Of a stretch of 64,000 bases of DNA, positions 11,590 through 48,163 are shown piece by piece (position 1 is the first letter of the stretch; each line of letters starts with the position of its first letter). The notes under the pieces were generated by a model. It did not search any database, had not been told where the DNA came from, and saw only the letters and a program-made list of their open reading frames with translations. Where the stretch lies: the NCBI GenBank assembly GCA_905221605.1, contig CAJNDS010000791.1, forward strand, positions 760,001-824,000, in the 5' to 3' direction. This DNA comes from Symbiodinium natans. Its lineage: Eukaryota; Sar; Dinophyceae; Suessiales; Symbiodiniaceae. The position numbers were made by a program, and so were the translations under genes.

Positions 11590-12920
11590 CGCAGGCCGTT
11601 GTGGAGACTTCTAAGCTAACGCTTGCCGCTCGGTTGGTTGCAGACCTCTAAGCAACCCGGGGTCTCCCAATTGCTTTGCTGGAATCCCACATGAGGCCCC
11701 CCGAATGCCAAGAGATTTTTCGCTTGCGTGCGTGTCATGCTCGAGCACTGTGGGCTCGTGCCCAGCGGTGTGCAACCCGTCTCGTACCATGCGTACGCTA
11801 GCTCTGGCTCCCAGTCTACGTCAGCAGGGCAGTTGTGGAGACCTCAAACTTTCACACTTGCCACTCGGTTGGTTGCAGACCGTCCAAGCAACCAGGGGAT
11901 CTCTCAATTGCTTTGCTTTCAGGGAATTCCGCAAAACCCCGGTCGCAGCGCAGGCCATGAGTGCCTTGTCGCCAGGTGCGATGCGTGCCGCGTTTTGAGA
12001 TCTGGCTTCCAGGTGGTCAGTGCCCTGCGCCAGGTGCGCAGGGCCTGCAAGGCATTTGTGGTGACTTCTAGCCTAACACTTGCCGCTCGGTTGGTTGCAG
12101 ACCGTACAAGCAACCCGGGGGTCTCCCAATTGCCTTTCTGGAATCCAACATGAGGCCCCCAGAATGCCAAGGGATTTTTCGCTGGCGTGCGTGTCATAAG
12201 CGAACACGGTGGGACTCGGGCCCAGCTGTGTGCAACCCGTATCGTACTATGTGTATGCTAATTCTGGCTCCCAGTTTACGTCAGCAGGACAGTTGTGGAG
12301 ACCTCAAACTTTCACACTTGCCACTCGGTTGGTTGCAGACCGTCCAAGCAGCCCGGGATCTCCCAATTGCTTTGCTTTCAGGGAATTCCACATGAGGCCC
12401 ACGCAATGCCTTCACAGGCGTGCGTGTCATGCTTAAACAGTGTGGGCTGTGTGGGACTATACGGGCAATCCCCCCAAGCTTTCCCCATTGATCAGGATGC
12501 CAATAGACCGAAAGAAGCCAATAGCAAACAGACCTGAATTGAACCCTGTGCCAAATCAGTGGATTCAACCAACTTGTTTTCTTGGGGCAAGCAAATTGCC
12601 ACACCTCTGCCCTATGTGTACGCCAGTTCTGGTTCCCATCTTACGTCAGCGCCCTACGCTAGCTGTGCAGGACAGTTATGTGCTGTGTTGATTCTGTGGG
12701 ACTAGGGTCCAGCTATGCAGATCTGTGCATTCTGCGTTTTGCTTGGGCTCTTTTTTTGTTTCGAGTTGCACACGAGTTCTGGGTTCCAGCCTACGTCAGC
12801 TGTGCAGAACAGTTGTCGAAACCCCTCATCTTCACACTTGCCACTCGGTTGGCTGCAAACCGTTTAAGCAGCCCTGGGGACTCCCAACTGCTTTGCTGCC
12901 CTTCTAGGTGTGCCCCAGAC
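11590..12920. repeat. Long tandem repeat, about 220-240 bp period
   Basis: The block cacttgccactcggttggttgcagacc recurs near 11625, 11855, 12080 and 12320, and diverged near 12840. Each is followed by an aagcaacccgggg / tcccaattgctttgct block, a ggaattccacatgaggccc block and a gcgtgcgtgtcat block. Related cggttggctgcaga pieces occur inside the two segmental-duplication copies. No protein is recognised. Confidence 0.75.
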
Positions 12921-13019
12921 TACACCTGCCGCTGCGGGGTCTTCGTTACGAGTTTGCTGCAAATCAATAATTTGAGGACATTTTTTGCGGAATGATTGCC
13001 ATTTGCGCTTGGATTTATC

Positions 13020-13600
13020 AACGGCTTTGGAGCAATAGGGAGAGAAATCGCAGGCCTGAAGCTTTTGATGGGTCCTTGTGACCGGAAAGCAGCAGGGAGC
13101 GAAATTGCGAACCTGAAGCCTATGGGCTTTCGGGATTTGTGTGCAGCAGGGAATGCAATCGCGAACCTGAAGCCTATGGGCCTATGCCCCGAAGTGCCCC
13201 TCTGGTCCAATGGGACCTTTGGGGGCAGTGTGCAGAGTAACCGGGGAGCAGCAGGAAGTGAAATCTTGAGACCCTGGAAGCAGCAGGAGGTTATGTCGTG
13301 CGCCTGAAGCTTGTGGTCCCTCGGGACTTGGGAGCAGCAGGGAGGGAAATCGTGAACCTGAAGCCTATCGGGTTTCAGGACCCGGCATGAAGTAAATGCA
13401 CGAACCTGAAGCCTATGGGCCTACGGGACCTGGGAGCAGCACGCAGATAAATCGCAAACCTGAAGCCTATGGGCTCTCCGGACCCGGGAGCAGCAGGGAG
13501 GGGATCTCGAGCCTGAAGCTTATTGACCTACGGGACCTGAGAGCAAGGCGGAGAGATACCACGCGCCTATCGGCTCTCACAGGACCTGAGAGCAGCAGAG
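13020..13600. repeat. About 57-bp tandem repeat
   Basis: About nine units with gagcagcagggag, gaaatcgcgaacctgaagcc and tatgggcctacgggacc blocks. The array begins upstream of segmental copy B and runs into it. Confidence 0.8.
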
Positions 13601-15168
13601 ATGTGTATCGTCTTGCGCAAACTGCCCATTGCTGTGACAGGTTGGCAGTCGCAAAAATCGGCCGCTGCGCGGGGCAGTTGAGTGATCACAGTATCTTTAA
13701 GTGTCTGGATACCAAGCAATGGACGCTGCATCTATTGACAGGCATCTTGGACACCTTGCCTGCAGTCTCACTGCCCGGCCAGGAGGGCGCCCGCCCTCCT
13801 GCGCTGTGGCAAGCAGAAGCAGTGGGTAGACCTCTCAGACTGATGCCTCAAACATCCCCAGAAGGCTCAGAAATGATTAGGTCTCTCAAACTGCTGTCCC
13901 AACAGTTGCCTGAAGGCCCAGAAGTGACTAGGCTTCTCAAACTGCTGCCTCAACCTTCCCTGGAGGGCTCAGAGTGATTAGGCCTCTCAAACTGCTGCCT
14001 AAAACTTCTCCGGAAGGCCCAGCAGTGAGTAGGCCTCTCAAACTGCTGCCTAAAACTTCTCCAGAAGGCCCAGAAGTGATTAGGCCCCGCAAACGGCTGC
14101 CGGAACCTTCGCCAAAAGGCCCAGAAGGGATGTGAGGAACTGCTGCTTCGACCTATCCCAGCAGGTCCAGAAGTGACTAGGCCCAGCACTTTGCTGTGGG
14201 TCCCGCGTCAGGTGTAGTCACGGGGTAAACCTGCTTGAAGTGCTCTCAAAAAATCGGCCGCTGCGCGGGGCTCCGAGTTCTAAGGCCCCTTGACTCTCAC
14301 ACTTGACGCGCGGTTGGCTGCAGACCATTAAGCAGCCTTGTGGGCCTTAAACTGCACCAGGCTAAGCACGCCAAGCCGATAGGCTCCCGGTACCTGGGAA
14401 GCACACTGCCCAAGTGCCAGCCAGCAGCCTTTGGGGCTCTTGCGCCGTCTCAAAAATCGGCCGCTGCGCGGGGCTGTAACAATATGGCCTCTTGCAAGCA
14501 GCGCTCCAGGCCTGCCCTATGGCCATAGCTACGTGAGGACGCCCGGACTCACACAGCGCAGACTGCAGCATAGTGTAGCCACACCAGCCCCTTGTCTGCC
14601 CCCGCTCGTCGGGGGGAAGGGGGCGCCTTTTCTGGCACTCTGTGTGCATTGTGCTTAGTGTGCTTGCAACTTTCCTGCCAACCACAATGGAGTCCTGAGT
14701 GCTATTGCTACGGCCCTGGCGCTTGTGTGGGGACTGTCTCTACGGACGCGTTGAGCAGTTTAGGTGACGGAGGTTCCTTGCCTTACGGCCTACCCATACT
14801 TTCGCTTAATGTCTGTACCAGACGTGGCGCAGCATTGCTTTGGGTGACGGGCTACTGAGTGATTGGTGCCGGTAGTTTCTTGTTTGCATTGGTCTCACCA
14901 TGCTGGCCGGGCGTTAAGTTGTCTTGCAATAAGGGCCTCTGCGCTAGCGGTTGCTTCTTTGTAGTCACGACTTCTTTTTCACTCGCTGGCTTGTACAGTT
15001 TGACGTTTGGCGCTTTTGGTTTTGGCGGGTTGCTGCGGGTTTTTGTGGTTGTGTTGTGTGTTGCTTGGTTTTCGCGCCTGCGGCTGTTTCACCTCTAGTG
15101 TTGAGAACCACAAGAACGGCCTACTGCGCTGCTGATGTAGTAAAGAGGCATCGGTCCAAAAAAAAAAA
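13289..15168 (+). repeat. Segmental duplication, copy B, ending in an A tract
   Basis: Direct copy of 9519-11249. It differs by an insertion of about 35 bp near 13692, about 100 bp near 15000-15095, and point changes. It ends at about 11 A (15158-15168). The copies of aatcggccgctgcgcggggc are near 13657, 14249 and 14454, matching copy A one for one. Confidence 0.85.
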
Positions 15169-15441
15169 GTGTTGGGATTCCCAGAAACTAGGTCAATGTG
15201 CCTCCGGCGCAACGGTCGTGGTCTTGGCTGGCCGGGCACGGTGAAGGCCACAGTAGTTTCCCGGCTCTTCTTTTCACCCTGGAGCCCCGCCTTCTGGCTC
15301 TTCCGGGCCGAGTCTGGGCCGTTTCTGCACTTCGTAGCCTGACTCGAGACGAAGTTCCTGTCGAGAGACGAATGTGGGTGCTCATTCAGATCTCATACGA
15401 GCCTCAATCCTCATCTTGGAAGTTGATTCTGCAGGGGGAGC

Positions 15442-15782
<341 letters not shown>

Positions 15783-15907
15783 ACGTTCGTTTCGTCACGT
15801 CTCGTATCGTTCGTGTTTTGTTCGTGAGAAGCTGAGCAGTGACAGTTTGGGAATGTGGTTCATGTGTTTCACACAGCTTGTAGCCCAGTAGATGAGACTG
15901 CGCTCGC

Positions 15908-15918
15908 TTTGGCTCAAG
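15908..15918 (+). other. Possible spliced-leader relic
   Basis: The exact 11-mer tttggctcaag equals the 3' end of the 22-nt dinoflagellate spliced leader. Upstream bases do not continue the match and no ORF follows closely, so chance is a real alternative. Confidence 0.25.
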
Positions 15919-16019
15919 AAAAAGAAAGCGAGTGCTTGCGGGAAACGTTTCACCTCAGTTTAAGCTCTGGTTGGTTTGCTTTTCTCGTTCTCGTTGCGTG
16001 GTCATGCTCTTCGCTTGGT

Positions 16020-16070
16020 TTCACTTAGTCGCAATAGACCGGCCACTGTGCTGCTGATGTAAGAAAAGCC
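16020..16070 (+). repeat. Partial copy of the segmental-duplication 3' end
   Basis: The blocks ccactgtgctgctgatgtaa and gaaaag match the last about 45 bp before the A tracts at 11237 and 15158. This shows the 3' end module is dispersed. Confidence 0.4.
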
Positions 16071-16739
16071 ACGTTATGGGAAGGTTCAGTTGCAGGCAGA
16101 GCAGGACTACTCTGGCAAGGCCTGGTTGGGGCGCATACGGTACCTGCAAGCTGTTTGGAGGTGTTTGGTCCCCTTGCAGACTGGCAAAGTGGAGGCCCAT
16201 TAACGACATGACCAAGGCGGTGTCAACGCGTGCTTCGGTTGCTTTAAGCGCATCTTTTTGCGGGCACTGATGAGTTGTGTTGGACTTGCCGGCTCATATG
16301 CGGGCGGCCAATGCTTTGTCTTCAGTACGGAGCGATTGGAAGCACCTCTGCTATGGCATGATTGTGAGCGATTCGACCCGTGACCAAGACGTTTGACCGA
16401 AAAGCTGCTTCTAAGCAGCTACCGCTTCAGCCAAGGGGCCAGTGATCACCGTCAAGTCGCCGGAGGACGGTGCAGCTAAGGGTTTTGTTTGCAATACATT
16501 ACCCTTTGGATCATCAGGTTGCACTTCAACAGGATCTCGCAACTCTTGCAGCGAACTCTCTGGAAGGTTCAGGTGTTGGCTACTTGCTCTATGACGGCTT
16601 TCCAGTTGCATCGCCGTTTTTCCTAGAGGGCACTGATACCGAGACGCTTGGTGTCATGGTGAACACCGCTGACCTTCGTGTTGAAGTTGTCACCGTAGGG
16701 AACAAAGCCGGACAGGGCAGCGGCGATGGTCAACAAGCT

Positions 16740-17400
16740 TGATGATGTTTTGGCAAAGGCGTGAAGTTCCTTCAATGCTGGGACGGCTACAGTTCTCTGA
16801 GGCGCAACTGCTTGGGCGAGCTGGGAGATTGGCGCTGGCTGATTTGAGGGTGCTGCAACGTGCAAGCCAGGAAGTCACTCTTAGTCAGACTCACGCTTAA
16901 GCGGAGGCTGGTGGCATCGGTCCCGAGGGCCATTGTTACTTCGCCGTGTTCGTCGCCGGTGTTGGTTTTGACGGATGGAGCGTGCGAGCCGTGCGCCTCT
17001 ATCGGCGGCGTTCTCGTCGATCCTCGCGCTCAAGTTGTAAGGACTTTTGGCGCAGTGCTGCCTGAGTCTGCCTGAGTGCGTGGTTAGCAAATGGGCATCT
17101 GGCAGAAAGCGCATCATAGGTCAAACTGAGCTCTGTGCAGTTGTTATTGCACGCATTCTGTGGAAGTCCACGATCGGGGGACAGCGATGCTTCTTTTTCG
17201 TCGACCATTCTGGTGTCTTGAGCTCGTGCGTCAATGGTAGCTCGCGCGACGCCAGCTGGAGAGAGTTGCTGCTACATCTGTGGTGGCAGATGAGGCCAAT
17301 CCTTGTCTTCCCTGGTTCCACAGGGTTCCCAGCCATAGCAACTTGGCAGACCCACCTTCGAGAGGGAGGTGGGATGAGCTGAGTTTCCTATCCAGCGTCG
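16740..17400 (+). pseudogene. Decayed RT/RNase H of a DIRS-like retroelement
   Basis: Plus-strand frames contain, in order, LGRLQFSEAQLLGRAGRLAL (about 16777-16840), VLTDGACEP with IGGVLVDPRA (about 16960-17035), then FFFVDHSGVLSSC (about 17190-17230) and RVPSHSNLADPPSRG (about 17320-17365). A D-bearing strand, an FFVDH segment and a final VPSxSNxADxPSRG block in this order are the RNase H side of DIRS/tyrosine-recombinase-type retroelements that I know from dinoflagellates. The frame changes several times and stops intervene, so it is dead. The region 16420-16740 may be more of the same element but shows no motif I can name. Confidence 0.55.
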
Positions 17401-17627
17401 TTGTGGACAGCGTGACATGCTTCCTTCTGATCAATCTCTTGCTTCAACTTAGCACAGTCGAGAGGGTGATATGCGTGCATCAGTTGTACGCTCGAGTCAT
17501 GTGGCATTACACTCTCAGCGTGATGTGAGCGCTCTCAGTACTGCAGCTTGGCACTCCAAGTGTCAGTCAATTTTTGAACCTTCCCCTGACTCGGCTGTGC
17601 CGTGCAACGCAACAGCAAGGAGCGTGA

Positions 17628-17723
17628 ATCCTGAATTATAAATTATAATGTGAATGTTTTGCTCTTTAATATTCACGGATGTGGAGTGAATTTGAAATAC
17701 GTTATGGATGACATGGTCTATAA
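17628..17723. repeat. About 95-bp direct repeat, copy 1
   Basis: AT-rich unit (aatcctgaattataa, gtgaatgttttgctcttta, tattcacggatgtggag, aaatacgttatggatgaca) repeated almost exactly at 17838-17932. Confidence 0.9.
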
Positions 17724-17837
17724 GCATACGTTCATGCTTGCATGACGGTGCTTTATAGAAACATGTCAAACAAAAGCAGGGTGCTTTTGGTCCATAACGT
17801 TTTTCCACTAGGTCGCATGTTGTCTTATTTGTCAGAT

Positions 17838-17932
17838 TCCTGAATTATAATGTGAATGTTTTGCTCTTTTATATTCACGGATGTGGAGTGAATTTGAAAT
17901 ACGTTATGGATGACATGATCTATAAAGACACA
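17838..17932. repeat. About 95-bp direct repeat, copy 2
   Basis: Second copy of 17628-17723. A GACGCA hexamer array starts right at its 3' border. Confidence 0.9.
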
Positions 17933-17948
17933 GACACAGGCACAGACA

Positions 17949-17998
<50 letters not shown>

Positions 17999-18006
17999 CA
18001 CGCACG
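17928..18006. repeat. Hexamer array GACACA/GACGCA
   Basis: About twelve units of a 6-bp repeat drifting from gacaca to gacgca. Confidence 0.9.
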
Positions 18007-18039
18007 CACATCAGGAATGAAGAAGAAGCTCACAAGAAA

Positions 18040-18160
18040 CAAGGGGAAGGAAGACGCATGTTGCTTAAACAAAGACCCATCGACACCGCAAGACACTGTG
18101 GATGAACCCTTAAAGGCGACTGGCCTAGGAGTTAGTGAGTCTTCAACGTTGAACTGATCC
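18040..18160. repeat. Dispersed repeat, copy 1 of 2
   Basis: The blocks tgcttaaacaaag, gtggatgaaccctt, gaatggcctag/gactggcctag and ttagtgagtcttc recur at 18836-18945 in the same order with about 75% identity by eye. Confidence 0.6.
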
Positions 18161-18835
18161 AAGTGTGTCTCAAGTGTGGAATCAACAGTGTACCATGTGC
18201 AGCGTAGGTTTCAAGCTGCTAGCAGTGGAGGTGGAGACGGCGTCCCAGCTCCGTATCGCTGTGTTAGGAGAGGGTCTTCATTGGCAGGAGACTCTTAAAC
18301 ATACTCCTGCCCCCTGCTTGGTTGCCACTAACTTCAAAAAAACTACAACGCCAAGTTCTGTCCTGGCGGCAGTCGTAGAGTCGTAGAACATGCCTGATAT
18401 TGTGCAAGGGTTTTCGTATGTTTTCGTGGCATGTGCAGCCAAATCACACAGCTGGGTTCGCCAAATCGAGGCGTCAGAGGTTCCTGCGACGTCCGGATAT
18501 GCCATGGCCCGCGGAAGCTCGACCTTTGGGCCTTTGTTTGCTTGGGGTTCAGGTTCCGGGTTTTGGTTTCAGGTGCTGACAAAGAGTATGGGGAACCCAG
18601 TTCCCCTGAATACTTCGCAATTTGCTTTAATTCTCGTTTAAGGTAACTTGTTGATTCTTCCTTCTGCAGGCCAGCTGCTAGACGCAAGCAACCTTTGCGA
18701 AGTCCTCTGCGTTAGGTGCAGGCTGAGGATTCACATGTCAGGATTTTCACGAGCTACGAAATAGCGAAAACTGTGGACATGCGACTTTTCATCTGTACTC
18801 GACGCTCTCAGAAGACGTGAAGATTTTCGTTCTGG

Positions 18836-18945
18836 TTGTTTAAACAAAGGCCTTCCTTCCACGCGAGGCGCTATGGATGAACCCTTTGAAAGGTTTGGTT
18901 GCTAAAGGTGAATGGCCTAGCGGTTAGGGAGTCTTCCAGCTGCAG
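18836..18945. repeat. Dispersed repeat, copy 2 of 2
   Basis: Second copy of 18040-18160 with tgtttaaacaaagg, tatggatgaaccctt, aatggcctagcggttag and ggagtcttcc blocks. Confidence 0.6.
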
Positions 18946-20096
18946 GAGCCGAAGATTGCAGCACGATCCGCTTGAATGGTGGGCGGATATCACGCCAGCT
19001 GGGCCCCTTCCAGGCAGGGGAAGGGCATGCTGTGCTGATGCACTGCTGCTCCTGACATATGCACTCTAAGCCCTAAACTCTGAGCCCTGTACCCTGATTG
19101 TCCTAAGCGCGTTAGCTGAGCGAGGGCTCGTTGATTGAAAAAGAGCCAGAGCAGTGCCCAAGCAGCTGAGCTGCTGCAGGGTTACCCCGACATGCCCGAC
19201 GTAGGTTAGCCTTGCCCAATACCCGAAGCTTTTAATGCACAAAGGAGCTGGCAAATCAAGCTTCCTATCATGTGTGGATCCTGGGCTTTGTCGGACCTTT
19301 GAAAGGCCCTTATGGCCAGCATCGCGCAGGGGAATGGCAGATTTGGGCCCTGAAAGAACTGACGGGAATGGCAGAACTCCAGGCCCTACACTCCAACGAG
19401 ATGTTGAAGGATCATGAAGTTTCGAGGGAATCGGCATGACCGGAAACCCCTTTAAGGTCCCAGACCCAAAATCCCCCAAATGCAGTTGCCAAACGCTGGC
19501 ACTGACCCTAAACCCGATAAACCTCAGAACCCCAGCGTCTGTCCGACAAGGCCCGTGAAGCTTCTCGACCATGGTCTGGTCCGATTTTGATGCTTTGGAG
19601 GACATTGGGGGGAGTTTAGGCTTCAGGGTTTAGGGAGCTGCACCAATGAGCCGGGGATGGTTCAGCATGGGATGGTTCTTGCTCCAGGTTGCCATCTCAA
19701 CCTGAGGATGGGAATGTGCCTCATGTGCCCGGTCCTTTCCGTCCTTTCCCAAAAACCTCCAGAAGCGAGTCCCCCGCCAAGTGGCAGGCCGAATCCTTTT
19801 GCAGACCTAAGCCAGGGTAAGGCTTTCTGATAAACCCGTGCGCAGGGTGGGCTCCGAAGGGCAGCTCCACATGGCAGGCTGGAGTATCCACACCATGTCG
19901 TGCCTGGCCTGAGCACCAAGAGACACACTGCCATGCCCCACTTAGTTGCCATGCCAAGTTCCGGTCAATTGGTGGCTCGGCACATGCTTCATTGCAACTT
20001 AGTAAAGAGAGGCAGAGCTATCAGCAAGAAAGAAAACCTCACAGTGGAGCAGAACCAATCTTCTCTTGGCAAGTGTAGGAGTGTAGGATCTCCATC
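18946..20096. other. No recognised gene
   Basis: No ORF here has recognisable motifs. The last part presumably contains the promoter and 5' UTR of the 20097 gene. No TATA-like or spliced-leader sequence stands out. Confidence 0.4.
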
Positions 20097-21719
20097 ATGC
20101 CGCCTCCTCCTGGTGGTTCCGTTGGCACTTGGCCGCGCATGTCAGGCCCTGGTGGAGCTGTGCCATGTTCGGTGCCCATGGGTTCGATGCCGGCTGGGGC
20201 CGTGGTGGTCCCGATGCAAGGGCGAGTGCCTTACCGGACCATCCGAGGCCCTGCTCCAGGCCCAACCGGAACACCCGTGCACATGTCTGGCTCAGTTCGG
20301 AGCGTCGCCTCCTCCCCAGCCCCGAAGTCTTCCCAGACCCATCCCCAGCATCCCCAGCATCCCCAGCCCCATTCCCAGCAGTCGGGCCAGTCCCAGTCAC
20401 GCCAGCCATCCCATCCATCATCCCGTCCATCCCAGCCCAGTGCACAAGCGGCAAACGCACGGCCTCACGCCGCAGGTGAAGGGCGAAGCCGTGACGAGAG
20501 GCCCAGAGAGACCCCATCCCGTACATCCAGCGTGGACTCACACATCTCGGGCGTCTCGTCGGGCGTGCACTTTAGGACTCCAAGCCGGGACTCTGCAGAC
20601 TTCCGGCCCGAATCACGGTTCTATTCTGGCCAGGGTCAGAGGTCACCCAGTGTGGAGTCGTCCAGGAGCCTGCAGAAAGTTCAGACGAATTTGCACCAAA
20701 GCCGTCAGCACATGCAAGAGGTGGAGCAGACCATGCAGGCCATGAGGGGCGCCTTGGAGACTTCCCAGGAGCTGCTGAGGAAGTCCGTGATGCTGGATGA
20801 TGGTGCTGGTTGTGGTGGTGGGCCTGGTGCCATGTTCGAGTATCAGGAGCATCCGGAGCCCAAGAACCTGGAGGACCTGGCGCATCGGCTCCAGGCGCAG
20901 CAGGAGGCCACGCTCTCAAAGCTGACCCAACGCTGGGAGCAGCGCTTCGCTGCACTGGAGAGTGCTCTGAGTAGCGGCCTGGAGGTGGCCGCTGCCGCCA
21001 CCACCTCCATGAACGAGCGCCTGACTCGCTTCGTGAGCTTGGCGGAGGTCCTGGAAGGCGCCGTGGAGAGGGTGATCCACAGCAGCAAGGACATCGCCAC
21101 ACTATCACGGAAGGTGGGCCAGATCGAGGACGATGTGGCTTGCCTGGCACAGGAGTTGGCCAGCGACCGGAAAGACCGGAGTGAGGCCGTCAGTTTGGCC
21201 CAGCTGGATGCGGTCTGCGAGGAGCTGCGCCGCGACCTGAGGAGGCCGGTTTCCTCGGACTTCGTTGAGGGCTCCGGCGGCCCCGGTGGCTCCGGCTCTC
21301 CACAGGCCACGCTGAGCGCGCTGTCCCAGGCCTTGGGCGAGGAGCGCGCAGAGCGGCTCCGGCTGAGCTCCGAACAGCGGCGCTTCGCGGCCCACGCGGA
21401 GCGGCTGGAGCAGATGCTTCAGGGTGCCACCGAGCAGCTCGCACTGCTGGCGCGCGCGCAGGAGATGGGAGCCAGTCCCACCACTTCCACGTCTACTTCC
21501 TCATCCGGGAGGCTGGCGCTCCTCGCAAGCCGTGGATCCAGACGAAGCTCTGTGGGCTCCGGCTCAGGCTCGCGGGCACTCTCGCGGCTGAATATTGGAC
21601 CCATTGAGGAGGGACCTGAGGAAGACGAGGGGACCATGCGGCCGCCTAAGGGCTGGGAGGCTGAGCCATCCGAACCCCAAAGCGATGGAGGCATCTTCTC
21701 CCGCATCCTCGGAAGGTAG
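20097..21719 (+). CDS. Disordered/coiled-coil protein, unknown function
   Basis: One uninterrupted reading frame of 540 codons, far longer than chance and with the GC-rich third positions typical of real genes here. Residues 1-200 are low-complexity and rich in Pro, Ser, Gly, Gln and His, including a QHPQHPQPHSQQSGQSQ stretch, so probably disordered. Residues about 200-420 are helical with heptad-like spacing (SLQKVQTNLHQSRQHMQEVE; LTQRWEQRFAALESAL; LSRKVGQIEDDVACLAQEL) and look like coiled coil. A Gly-rich hinge follows near 390-405. Residues 405-460 again form a helix rich in Glu/Arg/Gln, then comes a Ser-rich tail. The C-terminal IFSRILGR could be a short docking motif. No enzyme motif, signal peptide or membrane segment is seen. 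It lies alone, 2.7 kb upstream of the CA-exchanger gene. A cytoskeletal or scaffold role is a guess. The start is the first Met of the frame. Confidence 0.8.
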   Translation: MPPPPGGSVGTWPRMSGPGGAVPCSVPMGSMPAGAVVVPMQGRVPYRTIRGPAPGPTGTPVHMSGSVRSVASSPAPKSSQTHPQHPQHPQPHSQQSGQSQSRQPSHPSSRPSQPSAQAANARPHAAGEGRSRDERPRETPSRTSSVDSHISGVSSGVHFRTPSRDSADFRPESRFYSGQGQRSPSVESSRSLQKVQTNLHQSRQHMQEVEQTMQAMRGALETSQELLRKSVMLDDGAGCGGGPGAMFEYQEHPEPKNLEDLAHRLQAQQEATLSKLTQRWEQRFAALESALSSGLEVAAAATTSMNERLTRFVSLAEVLEGAVERVIHSSKDIATLSRKVGQIEDDVACLAQELASDRKDRSEAVSLAQLDAVCEELRRDLRRPVSSDFVEGSGGPGGSGSPQATLSALSQALGEERAERLRLSSEQRRFAAHAERLEQMLQGATEQLALLARAQEMGASPTTSTSTSSSGRLALLASRGSRRSSVGSGSGSRALSRLNIGPIEEGPEEDEGTMRPPKGWEAEPSEPQSDGGIFSRILGR

Positions 21720-22373
21720 TGAGAGCCGGGTGTGTAAACGATGTGAATCGGTTCAGGCTTCAGTGCCCCCGCGTTGCATTGCTGTCAGAGTGTGCAGCTC
21801 ATCCGCTGCAGCTGCATCAAAAGAATTAGCGCCATGCATTTTCGTGAAGTCAGACCACTGCAGAGCAGTAGCATGCCGCCTCTCCGCAAGAGCTGTTGCG
21901 AAGGTAGGTCAGACGAGATGCTTCGGGGGCCATCGCACAAGGACAAGTGGCCTGTGAAGCAGAAGAAGTGCACAGCGTCTTGATCCTTTAGTGATTGTTT
22001 CAAGCGGACGGGAAGCCACGACAGCATGCAACGAGCCCTCCCAGACTCCAGGACACCGTCTTGTCGCACGCCCTCTTCTCTAGCCGGCAAGACGAATGAT
22101 GGCGAATGAGGCGAGTGCACCATCCTACCAAGTCCAAGCTCTAACAACGAAACCCACGCGATACTTTCGATACTCCCCAAATCGCCAAGTCGCACATATA
22201 ACCTCTCGAAAGATGCCCCAACCTTACGCCCCTCAACCCCATATTGAATGCAGCGGCAGCCACACCCTGGGTGAAGCTCTTGCAGCATTGAGTGATCCGT
22301 ATGCATGGGCTGCAGAACAGTTCAAAGTTCAAGGGTGGCAAAATTCTCTTGTGAGGGAGTCAAGTTGTGAGGT
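21720..22373. other. No recognised gene
   Basis: Presumed 3' flank of the 20097 gene. Open frames are short or run into the adjacent microsatellite. Confidence 0.4.
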
Positions 22374-22904
<531 letters not shown>

Positions 22905-22905
<1 letters not shown>

Positions 22906-24411
22906 GGGGGCGAGGTGGCAGAGCGAGCGGCGCCAGTGGGTCAGCTGGCCAGAACGCTGTGTTTATGAATTGCTGAGTCTGAGATGTCATCTGCAACGAT
23001 TTGAGATTTCATCCATCTGAGCAGCGTGACATGATTGGGACTTTGACGCTCGAGCTCCAGCCACAGGCTTGCAAAGCAACCTGGCCGGAAGCTTGGATGG
23101 GGTCGCGGCCAATGTAGTGGCAACCGCCTGGTGTTTTCCGAACACGAGAATCACAGAACTGAAGTGGTCCTCACTCAGCAGCGAAGTGTGTTCTCCGCAT
23201 TCCCTCTCTCTCTCTCAGTGTGTCTCTCTTTCTCTCTCTGTCTTTCTGTTTCTCTCTGTCTCTCTATTAGCATGGGATTGCTTGCGCAGGGCGGTGGGCC
23301 AAGGAAAGAGAAACCTTGGGTTCAGCTCGAGCTTGTTCAGATGTCACGGGCCCAGGTTCCCGGGTTTGCACCTTCAACCCTTGTGCCCTTGCATTTTGCT
23401 GCTGTGAGGGGGAGGCATCTGACTTTTGGAGTGTGTGTTCTTTGAAACTGTCTACTGAGTCTACTTGCCAGGACATCGGGGGGGAAAGCTGTCTGCGACG
23501 ATTCAGATAAGCAGGGATCATCACTAGCCGAAGATTGCCGTTGATGGAGTGACAGCAGATTTTTTCCTTGGTTGCGCATGAGGCTATGCATCGAATTAGC
23601 AGGGGCCAGGCAGGTGGTGAAGAAGCTTTTCTGCTTGCAGACTTTTCTTTCTTTTGAAACTTATGACAGGATGCGGAAGAATCCGTGTCTTCTATCGAGC
23701 AGTGCTGAACAGCCAAGTTCCTTGGGAAGCATGCGTATTTTCAAGCCGCTATGTTTTGTGCCGCTGAAGAGTCATGACTTGTTTCTGCGACATGTTGTGT
23801 CAAGCGGCATAGTAGAACGAAGCTGAACGCGAGTGTTGCACTTGAGCCTTTGAGATTATCAATCAATGTCATCACGCATCTTTGCATGTGAAACATCACG
23901 TGATTTATTCGCCGATTGAAAACATCATAAGCTTTGAAAGAAGCATCCAGGGATGCCCGGATGTGTACCTGCAAATGATCCAGGACGCACCATATCTAGC
24001 ATCCTCGCTGTGAATCGATTTGCCATTGCTTTTGTTTGACATCGCAATCCCTAATTTGCTAGAGCAACATCCCTTGGTGCAGCAACAATTTGGACTCAGA
24101 GCGTACGGACACTCACACTTGGCTAGCAGGACGCACCGCCACAACGTACCTTACGATCAGATGCCTCCCAGCACTTCCAACACAACGACAGCAACATTCG
24201 GATTGGTAGCGTTGTCTGCAACCAACACAACGCAGCTTCATAAGTATTATCTCGTCACTCCTCATGCTCTGCATCAATATGGCTGTGCTGCAAGCTAGGT
24301 GCAGGCTACATCTGCATTGTGATCATGATCCGTCGCATTGAGATCCTGGCTCGAGTTGCTTCTTGGATCTTCGCTGGGAGCTGGGAGGGGGAGCTGGGAG
24401 GGGGTGGCTTG
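22905..24411. other. No recognised gene; upstream region of CA-exchanger gene
   Basis: A CT-rich patch (tctctctct) lies at 23206-23270. I searched this stretch for alpha-CA motifs (zinc-histidine block, PGSLTTPP) and saw none. It therefore probably does not hold an upstream CA domain and is likely promoter/5' flank. Confidence 0.4.

Positions 24412-48163
<23,752 letters not shown>

Noticed and set aside
20097-21719. Minus-strand open frames of up to 192 residues across this gene
   Set aside because: Shadows of the GC-rich plus-strand gene with no recognisable motifs.
22905-24411. An upstream tandem CA domain
   Set aside because: No CA motif was seen there, and a signal peptide begins at 24412. 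Kept as an alternative in the permutation finding.
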